In this document: in pieces, positions 1-6,911 of the stretch | Numbering within the stretch: position 1 is the stretch's first letter | Layout: the number at the start of each line of letters is the position of its first letter | From: Opitutales bacterium | GTDB lineage: Bacteria > Verrucomicrobiota > Verrucomicrobiia > Opitutales > Oceanipulchritudinaceae | NCBI GenBank assembly: GCA_007123395.1 | Contig: SKLD01000438.1 | Span: 1 to 8,316, forward strand | DNA: 8,316 bases | Direction: 5' to 3' | Notes under the pieces: model-generated | What the model saw: only the letters and a program-made list of their open reading frames with translations | The model's database searches: none | What the model was told of the DNA's origin: nothing | Made by a program: the position numbers and the translations under genes

Positions 1-575
1 CTGTGAGTGGCGTCGAAGACGACCGGGTGACCGAAGGCACGCATGAGGGCAAAGGACCGCATGTCGACGACGAGGTTCCGGTAGCCGAAAGTGGTGCCGC
101 GTTCCGTCTGCCAGATTTCCGCCGCGTCTGCGCCCTCCAGCTTGCGGACGACAAACTCCATTTCGTAGGGCGAGAGAAACTGCCCTTTCTTCACATTGAC
201 GACCCGTCCGGTCGCCGCCGCGGCGAGGAGAAGATCCGTTTGGCGGCAGAGAAAGGCGGGGATCTGGAGCACGTCGCAGACCGCTCCCACCGGCGCGCCC
301 TGGGCGGGGGCGTGGATGTCGGTTAGCACAGGGAAGCCGAAACGCTCTTTCACCTGCGCAAGGAGTTCGAGCCCGGCCTCCATGCCGGGGCCGCGCGGGC
401 TGTCCAACGAGGTGCGGTTGGCCTTGTCGAAGGAACCTTTGAACACGCAGTTGAGGTCGGGCTCGGCGTCGCGCAGGCGGGCGAGCGCTTCGGCGACGCG
501 CATCGTCACGGTCTCGTTTTCGAGCGAACACGGACCGGCGATAAGAAGAAGGTTTGCGGTATCGAAGAGTGGCAT
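1..575 (-). CDS. kdsA: 3-deoxy-8-phosphooctulonate (Kdo-8-P) synthase, partial, metal-dependent class
   Basis: Condenses phosphoenolpyruvate with arabinose 5-phosphate to give Kdo-8-phosphate, a cytosolic step toward the Kdo of LPS inner core. The first 191 residues are visible; the C-terminal third or so (family length about 270-285) lies beyond the left edge. Family signatures: IAGPCSLEN (residues 12-20), FKGSFDKANRTS (45-56), RGPGMEAGLE (61-70), TDIH (85-88), QIPAFLCRQTDLL (104-116), NVKKGQF (127-133), ERGTTFGYRNLVVDMRS (158-174) and FDATH (187-191). Cys16 in the GPC motif and His191 match the metal-ligand Cys and His of the Aquifex-type enzyme; the metal-free E. coli type has Asn at the Cys position. 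The ATG at 575 puts the first strand at the usual distance; an in-frame ATG at 590 would add five residues. Neither has a strong Shine-Dalgarno. The 5' end may overlap the antisense small ORF. Confidence 0.96.
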   Translation of the reverse strand, partial: MPLFDTANLLLIAGPCSLENETVTMRVAEALARLRDAEPDLNCVFKGSFDKANRTSLDSPRGPGMEAGLELLAQVKERFGFPVLTDIHAPAQGAPVGAVCDVLQIPAFLCRQTDLLLAAAATGRVVNVKKGQFLSPYEMEFVVRKLEGADAAEIWQTERGTTFGYRNLVVDMRSFALMRAFGHPVVFDATH

Positions 576-778
576 GGTCCGGCAATCCATGGCGCGGAAT
601 CTTTCGCAAGACAAGCCCGCGCGGCGGTGCGCGTCCGGGCGCGGGGCGCAAGCGCAAGCCGTCCGTCCGCTTGGAGGTGAGGATACACCCCGACCTGCGG
701 GAGAAGCTCCGCCGCACCGCCAAAAAGCGGGGAATCAGTCAGGTCGAGTTGGTGGAGTCCGTCATCGAAGACCTGTAG
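569..778 (+). CDS. small ribbon-helix-helix (CopG/Arc-like) protein, start uncertain
   Basis: About 69 residues from a GTG at 569; an in-frame TTG at 554 is the only earlier usual start, since a stop lies at 542-544. Residues 18-30 (PRGGARPGAGRKRK) are a basic N-terminal arm of a type common in front of small RHH proteins. Residues 34-39 (RLEVRI) look like the DNA-contacting strand, 41-55 (PDLREKLRRTAKKRG) like helix A, and 57-69 (SQVELVESVIEDL) like helix B. I therefore infer a dimeric DNA-binding protein, as an autonomous regulator or an antitoxin-like partner; no toxin gene is beside it. It is antisense to the flanking genes, overlaps the kdsA 5' end, and stops 9 bp from the murB stop. Neither start has a well-spaced ribosome-binding site. 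An ATG at 589 in another frame reads MARNLSQDKPARR, so a frameshift in the GC-rich stretch at 618-650 is possible. The RHH core is convincing; the N-terminus is not. Confidence 0.55.
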   Translation: MAWSGNPWRGIFRKTSPRGGARPGAGRKRKPSVRLEVRIHPDLREKLRRTAKKRGISQVELVESVIEDL

Positions 779-787
779 GAATCCGGG

Positions 788-1699
788 CTAACCGCCGCCG
801 CCCAGCTCCCGCACCTCCGGCTCGAGGGTGACGCCGAAGACCTTCTGCACGGTGGTCCGCACGTGGTCGATGAGGGCGCGCACGTCGGCGGCGGTGGCGT
901 GGCCGAGGTTTTCGATCCAGTTGGCGTGTTTCGGGCTCACGCAGGCGTCGCCGACGCGGTATCCCTTGAGGCCCGCGCGGTCGATGTGGACGGCGGCGGG
1001 CACCCCGTCGCTGGCGCGGAAGACGCTGCCCGCCGTGGGCCGTGTGAGCGGTTGCTTGCGCTTGCGGTCGGCAAGGTGTTTGCGGGTTTCGTCGCGGATG
1101 GCAGCGGCGTCGCCAGGGTGTTCGAGGCGGAAGCGCGCGTCAGTCACAACAGCATCGCCCAATGCGTTCCCCGCGTCCTGCAAGACGCTGTGGCGGTAGT
1201 CCATGCGCAGGTCCGCCGCCGGCACGCGCGTCACCTCGCCGTCGCGCCGCACCAGACCGACGTCTTCGAGGACGGCGCGCGTGTCGCGCGGATCACCGGG
1301 GCCGAAGCCGGCGTTCATGAAGACGGCGCCCCCGACCGTTCCGGGAATACCGATAAAGAACTCGAAGCCGGAATACCCTTCCGCCGCCGCCGCCTTGCAC
1401 AAACGCGGGAGGGACACACCGGCACCCGCGACGAGGAAGTCGCCCTCATGCCGGATCTCCTGCCAAATGTTACGGGTGAGAATAACGAGGCCGGACAATC
1501 CCTTGTCGTCGATCAAGACATTGGAACCGCGCCCGAGTATCCAAACCGGCAATCCCGCCGACCGTGCCCATGCCAGCAAGTCCGGCATTTTCTCCGCCGG
1601 CGGTTCGGCGAGGTAGCGGGCCGGACCGCCGATGCGCCAAGTCGTCAGCGGTGCAAGCGGCACATGCTCGCGAAGAAAGGGAAAAGGGAGGTCTGCCAT
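788..1699 (-). CDS. murB: UDP-N-acetylenolpyruvoylglucosamine reductase MurB
   Basis: FAD- and NADPH-dependent cytosolic enzyme that reduces UDP-GlcNAc-enolpyruvate to UDP-MurNAc, the second committed step of peptidoglycan precursor synthesis. The 303-residue protein has the expected order: TTWRIGGPARYL (19-30) and GRGSNVLI (56-63) of the FAD-binding domain, AGAGVSLPRL (91-100), GIPGTVGGAVFMNAG (117-131), MDYRHS (166-171), GSVFR (224-228) with Ser225 as the probable proton donor, AGLKGYRVGDACVSPKHANWIEN (242-264), and EPEVRELG (293-300) holding the conserved late Glu (Glu295). Its length and the absence of the extra loop of the E. coli enzyme suggest the type II subgroup; this is inferred from length only. 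The ATG at 1699 puts the N-terminus at the normal distance. GGTGAT at 1713-1718 on this strand is a possible but distant ribosome-binding site. It lies 86 bp after pepF on the same strand. The protein ends in four glycines. Confidence 0.97.
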   Translation of the reverse strand: MADLPFPFLREHVPLAPLTTWRIGGPARYLAEPPAEKMPDLLAWARSAGLPVWILGRGSNVLIDDKGLSGLVILTRNIWQEIRHEGDFLVAGAGVSLPRLCKAAAAEGYSGFEFFIGIPGTVGGAVFMNAGFGPGDPRDTRAVLEDVGLVRRDGEVTRVPAADLRMDYRHSVLQDAGNALGDAVVTDARFRLEHPGDAAAIRDETRKHLADRKRKQPLTRPTAGSVFRASDGVPAAVHIDRAGLKGYRVGDACVSPKHANWIENLGHATAADVRALIDHVRTTVQKVFGVTLEPEVRELGGGG

Positions 1700-1724
1700 G
1701 GTTGCGGCCCATGATCACCGTGCG

Positions 1725-1763
1725 CGGCGGTGGAAAGCAATACCGCGCAAGGTTCCGCCGCCG
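1725..1763. repeat. inverted repeat in the pepF-murB gap
   Basis: Arms at 1725-1735 (CGGCGGTGGAA) and 1753-1763 (TTCCGCCGCCG) are complementary at 10 of 11 positions around a 17-nt loop. In the pepF-murB transcript this would form a GC-rich hairpin about 22 nt after the pepF stop and 25 nt before the murB start. No U-tract follows on the minus strand, so it is not a standard intrinsic terminator. A 3'-end stabiliser, processing site or partial attenuator is an inference. Confidence 0.5.
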
Positions 1764-1785
1764 TGGCCAGTGGCTTGCCGGGCAC

Positions 1786-3588
1786 TCAACCGCCGCCGCC
1801 GTCCGTGCGGAGTGCTTCAAGGGCCGGAGGAAGCGACTGAAGGGGGCTCAGGGCGCGGAACCAGAAAGCGGGCTCGTCGATAGATTCGCCGAGGGACTCG
1901 CGGATGAGATCTTCGCAGCGCATGCTCCCGGATTGCGCGAGGAAGCTCTCGTATTCGCCGAGAAAAGAAGGCCCTTGCTCCCGGAAGCGTGCGAAGAGCG
2001 ATTGGCTGAGGAGGTAGCCAAACGTGTAAGGGAAATTGTAAAACATGACCGCATCGGCGTAGAAGTGCTGCTTCGATGCCCAGAAGAGCGGGTCCGCGCC
2101 GTCTTCGCCAAGGGTAACGCCGAAAGACCGCTTTTGCTCCGCGACCATCAACTCCCGCAGGCGGCGGGCAGGGACAAATCCATCGCGGCGTTCTTCGTAG
2201 AATCGTTTCTCAAAATGAAAGCGCACGGGCAACTCGAGGGTGAAGATTACGGCGCGGCGCAGGTCGGTGTCGAGGAGGGCGCGTTTTCGACCGACGGAGA
2301 AAGCGTCGCTCTGCATGACGCCCTCCACGAGAATCATCTCCGCAAAGGTAGAGGCCGACTCCGCGAGCGTCATGGGATACCCCGAGGCGAAAGGACGCGC
2401 CCCGCGCAGGATCCGTGAATGCCATGCGTGGCCGACCTCGTGCGCGAGCGTGAGGACGGAGCCGAGGTCGGCCTCATAGGTCATGTAGACGCGGTTCTCG
2501 CCGCTGAGCCGCGAAGTCGTGCAGAAGCCGCCGGGCCGCTTGCTTGGGCGTGGTGTGTGATCGTACCAGCGCGCCGCGAGCGACTCGTGGAAAAACGCAC
2601 CGAGGGCGGGATATGCCGCGGCGAAGGCGTCGCCGATCAAGCGGCACCCCTCCTCCCACTCCATCGGCGGCTCGTCCTCCGGCGGCGTGAAGGCGGGCGC
2701 GGCGAGATCGCGGTAGGACGCCCGCGGCTCGCCCAGCAACTCCGCGCGGTATGCGGCCAACCTCTGGAGGGCCGGTGCCGCGTCGCCGATGGCGGTGAAC
2801 ATCGCATCGAGGGTTTCCCGGCGGATACGCGCGCTGCGGCAGGCATTATCGAGAAAGTGCTCCACACCCCGCTCGCGGTCGAGGGTAAGCCGCGCGCCGG
2901 CGATGGCGTTGAGTGCCCGCTCGCAAACCGTTTCGTAACCGGCCCACGCCTCGTTGCCGCCGGTGAACGCTGCCTCACGCAAAGCGCGGGCGGGCGACGC
3001 GAGCAAGTTGGCGCGGCGCGCCATGGGGACGCGCTCCTCCGCACCGTCCGCCTTGCGTATGGGAAACGTCAGCTCGCCGCTCAAGCGTGCATAAAGTTGG
3101 TTCCATGCTTTCGTGCCGTTGACGGACAGCGCGGCGTTGAGAGACTCGCGCGGGAGGTCCATGCGGTGCGCGGCGAGACTCTTTGTCTCGCGCACGTAGA
3201 ATTCCGCCCCCTCCAAACGCTTGTCGCGTAGGACGGCCTCAAGCGTTGCCTCCGGCGCACGCCCGAGGGCCGCGACGATGCCTTCGCCTATCGTTTCGGC
3301 CCGCGCCCGCAGTTCGGCGTAGGCGCTCTCCGCCGTCGTCGCGGCCTCGTTCGCCGTGTCCGCCGCCGTGAGGCAGCTCAGGTAGGCACCGAGGTGGGAA
3401 AGCCGCGCTTGAAAGTCCTCGATATCGAGCAAGAGGCAAACCCATGCTTCCTCCCCTGCGGCGGGTTCAAGAGCGAGAGCTTCGACACGCGGGCGCAAAG
3501 CGTCTGCCGTGCGTTCCAGAGCCTCGCGGAATCGGCCGTATTCGGCGCTTTCGACAGAGGGAAAAAACGAAGTGAGGTCCCAATCCAT
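1786..3588 (-). CDS. pepF: oligoendopeptidase F-like zinc metallopeptidase (family M3, M3B)
   Basis: Probable cytosolic zinc oligopeptidase that cleaves short peptides during protein turnover. With the ATG at 3588 it is 600 residues, usual for the pepF/M3 group; residue numbers here count from an alternative TTG four codons upstream (3600). There is no signal peptide or membrane segment. An N-terminal helical region (about 20-290) precedes the catalytic domain, which has HEVGH at 387-391 (zinc ligands His387 and His391, catalytic Glu388) and TLAESASTFAE at 411-421, whose Glu414 is the likely third zinc ligand. The late HFYADAVMFYNFPYTFGYLL (512-531) matches the substrate/transition-state region near the C-terminus of M3B enzymes. 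The gene is divergent from meaB (85 bp between starts) and upstream of murB on the same strand. It ends Asp-Gly-Gly-Gly-Gly. Assignment to the superfamily is firm; the exact substrate and the symbol are by family. Confidence 0.92.
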   Translation of the reverse strand: MDWDLTSFFPSVESAEYGRFREALERTADALRPRVEALALEPAAGEEAWVCLLLDIEDFQARLSHLGAYLSCLTAADTANEAATTAESAYAELRARAETIGEGIVAALGRAPEATLEAVLRDKRLEGAEFYVRETKSLAAHRMDLPRESLNAALSVNGTKAWNQLYARLSGELTFPIRKADGAEERVPMARRANLLASPARALREAAFTGGNEAWAGYETVCERALNAIAGARLTLDRERGVEHFLDNACRSARIRRETLDAMFTAIGDAAPALQRLAAYRAELLGEPRASYRDLAAPAFTPPEDEPPMEWEEGCRLIGDAFAAAYPALGAFFHESLAARWYDHTPRPSKRPGGFCTTSRLSGENRVYMTYEADLGSVLTLAHEVGHAWHSRILRGARPFASGYPMTLAESASTFAEMILVEGVMQSDAFSVGRKRALLDTDLRRAVIFTLELPVRFHFEKRFYEERRDGFVPARRLRELMVAEQKRSFGVTLGEDGADPLFWASKQHFYADAVMFYNFPYTFGYLLSQSLFARFREQGPSFLGEYESFLAQSGSMRCEDLIRESLGESIDEPAFWFRALSPLQSLPPALEALRTDGGGG

Positions 3589-3673
3589 CGAAGCAGGCAA
3601 ACGGCGTATGCTGCGTTTGTCCAGATGGACCGGTGCTTGCGTGCAGTCGTTTTGCCCGTTCCACTAGAGGCTG

Positions 3674-4777
3674 ATGAACGAGACCAACGGCGAACGACCC
3701 TTCCGCACCGCGCTCAGCGTTATGCCGGGAACGATGGAAAGCGGGGCCGGCCCGCTGCCACCGCCAAAGCGGCGCTCCGAACTCGCGGCCGACGACTATG
3801 TAGCCGGCATCCGCGCGGGCGACCGCACCGTCCTTGCCCGCGCGATCACGCTCGTCGAGTCCAACTCGCCCCGGCACCAGGCACTGGCGCAGGCAATCCT
3901 CGCGGACCTCATGCCCGAGACGGGTAATTCCGTCCGTATTGGCATCACGGGAGTGCCCGGAGCGGGCAAGAGCAGCCTCATCGAATCGCTCGGCTCGTGG
4001 CTGTGCGGCGGCGGTCACAAAATCGCCGTCCTCGCTGTCGATCCCTCCAGTTCGCTCTCGCGCGGCAGCATCCTCGGCGACAAAACGCGCATGGAAACGC
4101 TCGCGCGCCATCCCAATGCCTTTATCCGCCCCTCCCCCAGCGGCGGCACCCTCGGCGGCGTGGCGCGGAAGACGCGGGAAACCGTCTTGCTCTGCGAAGC
4201 GTTCGGATTCGACACGCTGATCCTCGAGACCGTGGGCGTGGGCCAAAGCGAAGGGCTTGTGCGCTCGATGGTCGACTTCTTCCTCCTCGTCCTCATCGCG
4301 GGCGCGGGGGACGAATTACAGGGCATCAAAAAGGGTGTGATGGAACTCGCCGACGCCATCGCCGTGAACAAAGCCGACGGCGAGAACGAACGCCGCGCCC
4401 GCCTCGCCAAAGCGGAGCTGAACCGCGTGCTCTCCTTTCTCCAACCGGCGACGGAGGGCTGGGAGACCAAGGCCGTGACCCTCTCCGCGCACACCCGCGC
4501 GGGGCTTCCGGAACTGTGGGAACGCGTTGAGCGGTTTGTTGAGGAGACGCGGCGCAGCGGTGTTTTCGCACGCCGTCGGCAGCAGCAGGAAGTGGAGTGG
4601 CTCCATGCCCTTATCGACGAAGGCCTGCGCAACCGCTTCTACGGCGATCCCGCCATTGCTCCTAAGCTCTCCGCCCTCGAAGACGCCGTGCGCACAGGCC
4701 GCGTGACCGCCGCCCGCGCCGCCGGAGAGTTACTCGACCAGATCAACCCACTTGGTAATTCGTCAGCAGGCGCATGA
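3674..4777 (+). CDS. meaB: MeaB/ArgK-type G3E GTPase, methylmalonyl-CoA mutase chaperone
   Basis: P-loop GTPase that loads and protects adenosylcobalamin-dependent acyl-CoA mutases such as methylmalonyl-CoA mutase. The 367-residue protein shows GVPGAGKS (93-100, P-loop), AVDPSSSLSRGSILGDKTRM (121-140), RPSPSGGTLGGVARKTRE (152-169), ETVGVGQSE (185-193, G3 region), AGAGDELQGIKKGVMELAD (209-227), NKAD (232-235, base recognition) and SAH (271-273, G5-like), then a C-terminal helical dimerisation tail (about 285-357). The N-terminus is about 35 residues longer than in E. coli YgfD and rich in Pro and Gly, so ATGs at 3722 or 3734 could be the real start; AGAGG at 3666-3670 lies only 3 nt before the ATG at 3674. 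No mutase gene is in the window. The last 35 bp overlap, convergently, the 3' end of the receiver-domain gene. It is the only long plus-strand gene here. Confidence 0.95.
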   Translation: MNETNGERPFRTALSVMPGTMESGAGPLPPPKRRSELAADDYVAGIRAGDRTVLARAITLVESNSPRHQALAQAILADLMPETGNSVRIGITGVPGAGKSSLIESLGSWLCGGGHKIAVLAVDPSSSLSRGSILGDKTRMETLARHPNAFIRPSPSGGTLGGVARKTRETVLLCEAFGFDTLILETVGVGQSEGLVRSMVDFFLLVLIAGAGDELQGIKKGVMELADAIAVNKADGENERRARLAKAELNRVLSFLQPATEGWETKAVTLSAHTRAGLPELWERVERFVEETRRSGVFARRRQQQEVEWLHALIDEGLRNRFYGDPAIAPKLSALEDAVRTGRVTAARAAGELLDQINPLGNSSAGA

Positions 4778-5165
4778 TGCCCGGACTGTAGTATTTGCGA
4801 CCCAGCATGACGTATTCGATCCCGCGCTTCAGCTCGTCCAGCCCGTAGGCCTTTTCGATATAAGCGTCCGTCTCGTGCTCCATGGCGAGGCGCAGGCTGT
4901 CGTCATCGACCGTTCCCGAAAAGATGATGATCCTCGTCTCGGGCAGTTGCTCGTGCAGTCGTTGCAGGATCTCAAGGCCGTTCATCTCCGGCATGCGGAT
5001 ATCCACGATGACGATGTCGGGGTGCAGCTCGAAACACTTCTTCAGCGCGGTCGCCCCGTCACGCGCGTCACCAAGGTAGGCCAAATTCGGAATGATCTGC
5101 ACATACTCCGCGAACAGTTCGCAAAGCAGGTCCTCATCCTCGATTAGAAAAAGTGTCTTCTTCAT
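4743..5165 (-). CDS. stand-alone response-regulator receiver (REC) domain protein
   Basis: 140-residue single-domain response regulator, presumably cytosolic and phosphorylated by an unidentified histidine kinase. Receiver landmarks: acidic pair Glu9-Asp10 after strand 1 (LFLIEDED, 5-12), phospho-acceptor Asp55 in VDIRMPEMNG (54-63), Ser83 in IIFSG (80-84), and Lys105 in YIEKAYGLDEL (102-112). Residues 113-134 (KRGIEYVMLGRKYYSPGIMRLL) resemble the linker that joins NarL/FixJ-type receivers to their LuxR-like helix-turn-helix, but the protein stops six residues later. It therefore looks like a NarL-type regulator without its DNA-binding domain; action through protein contacts is inferred. The start is well supported: GAGG at 5173-5176 on this strand lies 7 nt before the ATG. 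The 3' end overlaps meaB by 35 bp, tail to tail. No histidine kinase is nearby. Confidence 0.92.
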   Translation of the reverse strand: MKKTLFLIEDEDLLCELFAEYVQIIPNLAYLGDARDGATALKKCFELHPDIVIVDIRMPEMNGLEILQRLHEQLPETRIIIFSGTVDDDSLRLAMEHETDAYIEKAYGLDELKRGIEYVMLGRKYYSPGIMRLLTNYQVG

Positions 5166-5733
5166 AGTAATACCTCGCTTGAGCTAGAACCGTACCCCCG
5201 GCGGCCAGCCCGCCAATAGGGTTAATTCTTTAGCCGTTGCTACCAAGGCACCCATGATTCTGTAAAATGGAAAACTGAAGAGACTCATGATTTTTCAATT
5301 TTTTCGCAATCGGCTCGGCTATAGGCACCTGACGGCACCGGCCATGAGCATTTTCTTTACACACGCACAGAGAACGGTATGCCCCGTCGGTTCTTCATAT
5401 GCGGTATTCGTTGACATCCTGATTAAGCACTGTGGGAAGCGAAGACAATGTGAACAAACGAGTTCGAATCAAGGGAAAAATTATGGTATAAAAACGATGC
5501 GTGTAAAGGAAATATAGAACAAAGGCCAAAACAGGGGATTCTACTTATGGAAGGGCATGGGAAATGTATATTGTGCGGATGTGAACAACCGGGGCGATAC
5601 ACTGCTGCCCGCAAGAGATCGGGGGCGGCGCGCCGGAACAACCGCCTTTCGCATCGGAACGCCGCGGCGGCCCTCAATTGTCGGCGAGCCGAACGCGCAA
5701 CCGCGGCCATTGGCCCCCCGCCCTTCCCGGGTT
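5166..5733. other. AT-richer intergenic stretch between receiver gene and proB
   Basis: This 568-bp gap holds no gene I can defend. It contains the leader of the receiver gene, with a small GC hairpin (GGCGG/CCGCC around 5200-5214). Positions 5220-5550 are clearly richer in A and T than the flanking genes. A plus-strand reading frame at 5287-5517 (76 codons, beginning MIFQFFRNRLGYRH) has GAAGAG at 5277-5282 before its ATG, but shows no recognisable domain or coding bias. Another plus-strand ATG at 5547, with AGGGGA at 5532-5537, opens a 100-codon frame that soon becomes an Arg-rich shadow of proB. The proB-proximal part (5620-5733) is GC-rich, with small palindromes but no U-tract terminator. 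Confidence 0.5.
5484..5492 (+). promoter_or_regulatory. candidate extended -10 promoter, plus strand
   Basis: TGGTATAAA fits an extended -10 element (TGn followed by a 5/6 match to TATAAT). The -35 position 17 bp upstream holds only a poor match (TTCGAA). Transcription from here would run toward and antisense into the 3' end of proB. A ribosome-binding-like AGGGGA at 5532-5537 and an ATG at 5547 follow. Supported by motif only. Confidence 0.3.
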
Positions 5734-6840
5734 TCAGAGGAGGACGAGGGTGTTGCGATGGACGGCTTCGGTGCGTTTGCAGCCGGGCAGACGGGCGCGG
5801 ATGGCGTCGGAGTCGAGACCGGCGACGGCGCGCAGTTCATCGGCGCTGAACTGGGCGATGCCGCGGGCGATGACGGCGCCGTCGGGTCCGGCGATGGTGA
5901 CGACGGCACCCTGCGCGAAGCGCCCGTCGACGCGTTTCATGCCCTTGGCGAGGAGGCTGCCGCCGCCGTGGCGCAGGGCCTCGGCGGCACCGGCGTCGAC
6001 GTGGAGTGTGCCGCCGGGAGACTCGAAGAAGGCGACCCACCGCCGCTTGGCGTCAAGGGAGAGGGAAACCGGGACGAAAAACGTGCCGCGCGAGCGCCCG
6101 CTGACGAGGTGCAGAAGGATCTGCGGGTCGCTGCCGTCGCCGATATAGACGGCGGTGCCGGAGCGCGTGGCGACCTTGGCGGCGGCGATCTTGCTGACCA
6201 TGCCGCCGGTTGCGAGGGGATTGTCGGAGCCGCCCGCCATGGCTTCGACAGCGGGTGTGATCTCCTCGACGACGGGCACGAGCGAACCGTCGCCGGTGCG
6301 GTCGAGCAGTCCCGGAATGGTGGAGAGGATGACGAGGAGGTCGGCGCGCGTGAGGCTGGCGGTGAGGGCGCTGAGCATGTCGTTGTCACCGAACTTGATT
6401 TCGCGTGCGCTGACGGTGTCGTTCTCGTTGACGACGGGCACGACGCCGAGCTGAAGGAGGCGCTCCAAGGTGTTCCGGCAGTTGAGGTGGCGGTTGCGGC
6501 TGCGGACATCCTCGTGGGTGAGGAGGACTTGCGCGACGCCGATACCGTGCCGGCGAAAGCCTTCGCGCCACGTCTGCATGAGGATCGTCTGCCCCACGGC
6601 GGCGCAGGCCTGGAGGGAAGCGAGGTCGGCGGGACGGCGCGCCAGCCCGAGACTGCCCACCCCTAACCCGATGGCTCCGGAACTGACGACGACGACCTCA
6701 ATGCCCCGCCTGCGCAGGGAGGCGATTTGATCGCAAAGCCCGTGGATCCGCGCCTCATTGAGCCCGCCGTCGGCGTGTGTGAGAGTGTGCGTGCCCAGCT
6801 TGACGACGATCCGGCGGGCATTTTGCCGAAGGAAATCCAT
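5734..6840 (-). CDS. proB: glutamate 5-kinase
   Basis: Phosphorylates L-glutamate to glutamyl 5-phosphate, the first and feedback-regulated step of cytosolic proline synthesis. From the ATG at 6840 it is 368 residues, close to E. coli ProB (367). Motifs (numbered from this ATG): amino-acid kinase start RIVVKLGTHTLT (10-21), VVVSSGAIGLG (50-60), NENDTVS (138-144), FGDNDMLSA (150-158), STIPGLLD (173-180), and TGGMVSKIAAAKVA (211-224). A PUA domain spans about 266-349, and the C-terminus is EAVHRNTLVLL, as usual for the full-length form. A TTG at 6915 overlapping the frr stop (TTGA) would add 25 Ser/Asp/Glu-rich residues and allow translational coupling, but neither start has a clear Shine-Dalgarno; the ATG fits the family better. 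It follows frr on the same strand by 71 bp. No proA is in view. Confidence 0.96.
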   Translation of the reverse strand: MDFLRQNARRIVVKLGTHTLTHADGGLNEARIHGLCDQIASLRRRGIEVVVVSSGAIGLGVGSLGLARRPADLASLQACAAVGQTILMQTWREGFRRHGIGVAQVLLTHEDVRSRNRHLNCRNTLERLLQLGVVPVVNENDTVSAREIKFGDNDMLSALTASLTRADLLVILSTIPGLLDRTGDGSLVPVVEEITPAVEAMAGGSDNPLATGGMVSKIAAAKVATRSGTAVYIGDGSDPQILLHLVSGRSRGTFFVPVSLSLDAKRRWVAFFESPGGTLHVDAGAAEALRHGGGSLLAKGMKRVDGRFAQGAVVTIAGPDGAVIARGIAQFSADELRAVAGLDSDAIRARLPGCKRTEAVHRNTLVLL

Positions 6841-6911
6841 GCGCGCGGATAGCGTCTCCGCGCCGGAATCCTCGGTCGACCCGGTGTCGTCAGCGGAAGG
6901 GAGTGGTGCCT

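Noticed and set aside
863..1714. Plus-strand reading frame of 283 codons
   Set aside because: Antisense to murB throughout, no recognisable motif.
2419..3231. Plus-strand reading frame of 270 codons
   Set aside because: It lies entirely opposite the pepF coding region and shows no domain; typical GC-rich shadow.
3467..4246. Minus-strand reading frame of 259 codons
   Set aside because: It covers the 5' half of meaB in antisense and crosses the pepF start; MeaB motifs show which strand codes.
5360..5400. ACGCACAG followed by a hairpin, resembling the start of a c-di-GMP riboswitch
   Set aside because: The rest of the aptamer consensus is missing and no expression platform or gene follows.
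5456..5475. GTTCGAATC, a T-loop-like motif suggesting a tRNA
   Set aside because: The flanking bases do not form a T-stem and no acceptor, D or anticodon arms are found around it.
5287..5517. Small plus-strand frame (76 codons, MIFQFFRNRLGYRH...)
   Set aside because: A weak ribosome-binding-like GAAGAG is present, but there is no recognisable domain, no coding bias and no operon partner.
5557..6666. Long plus-strand reading frame (369 codons) from a well-placed ATG in the gap
   Set aside because: It is antisense to proB, whose motifs are unambiguous; the translated product is Gly/Asp/Ala-rich low complexity, as expected from the opposite strand of a GC-rich gene.
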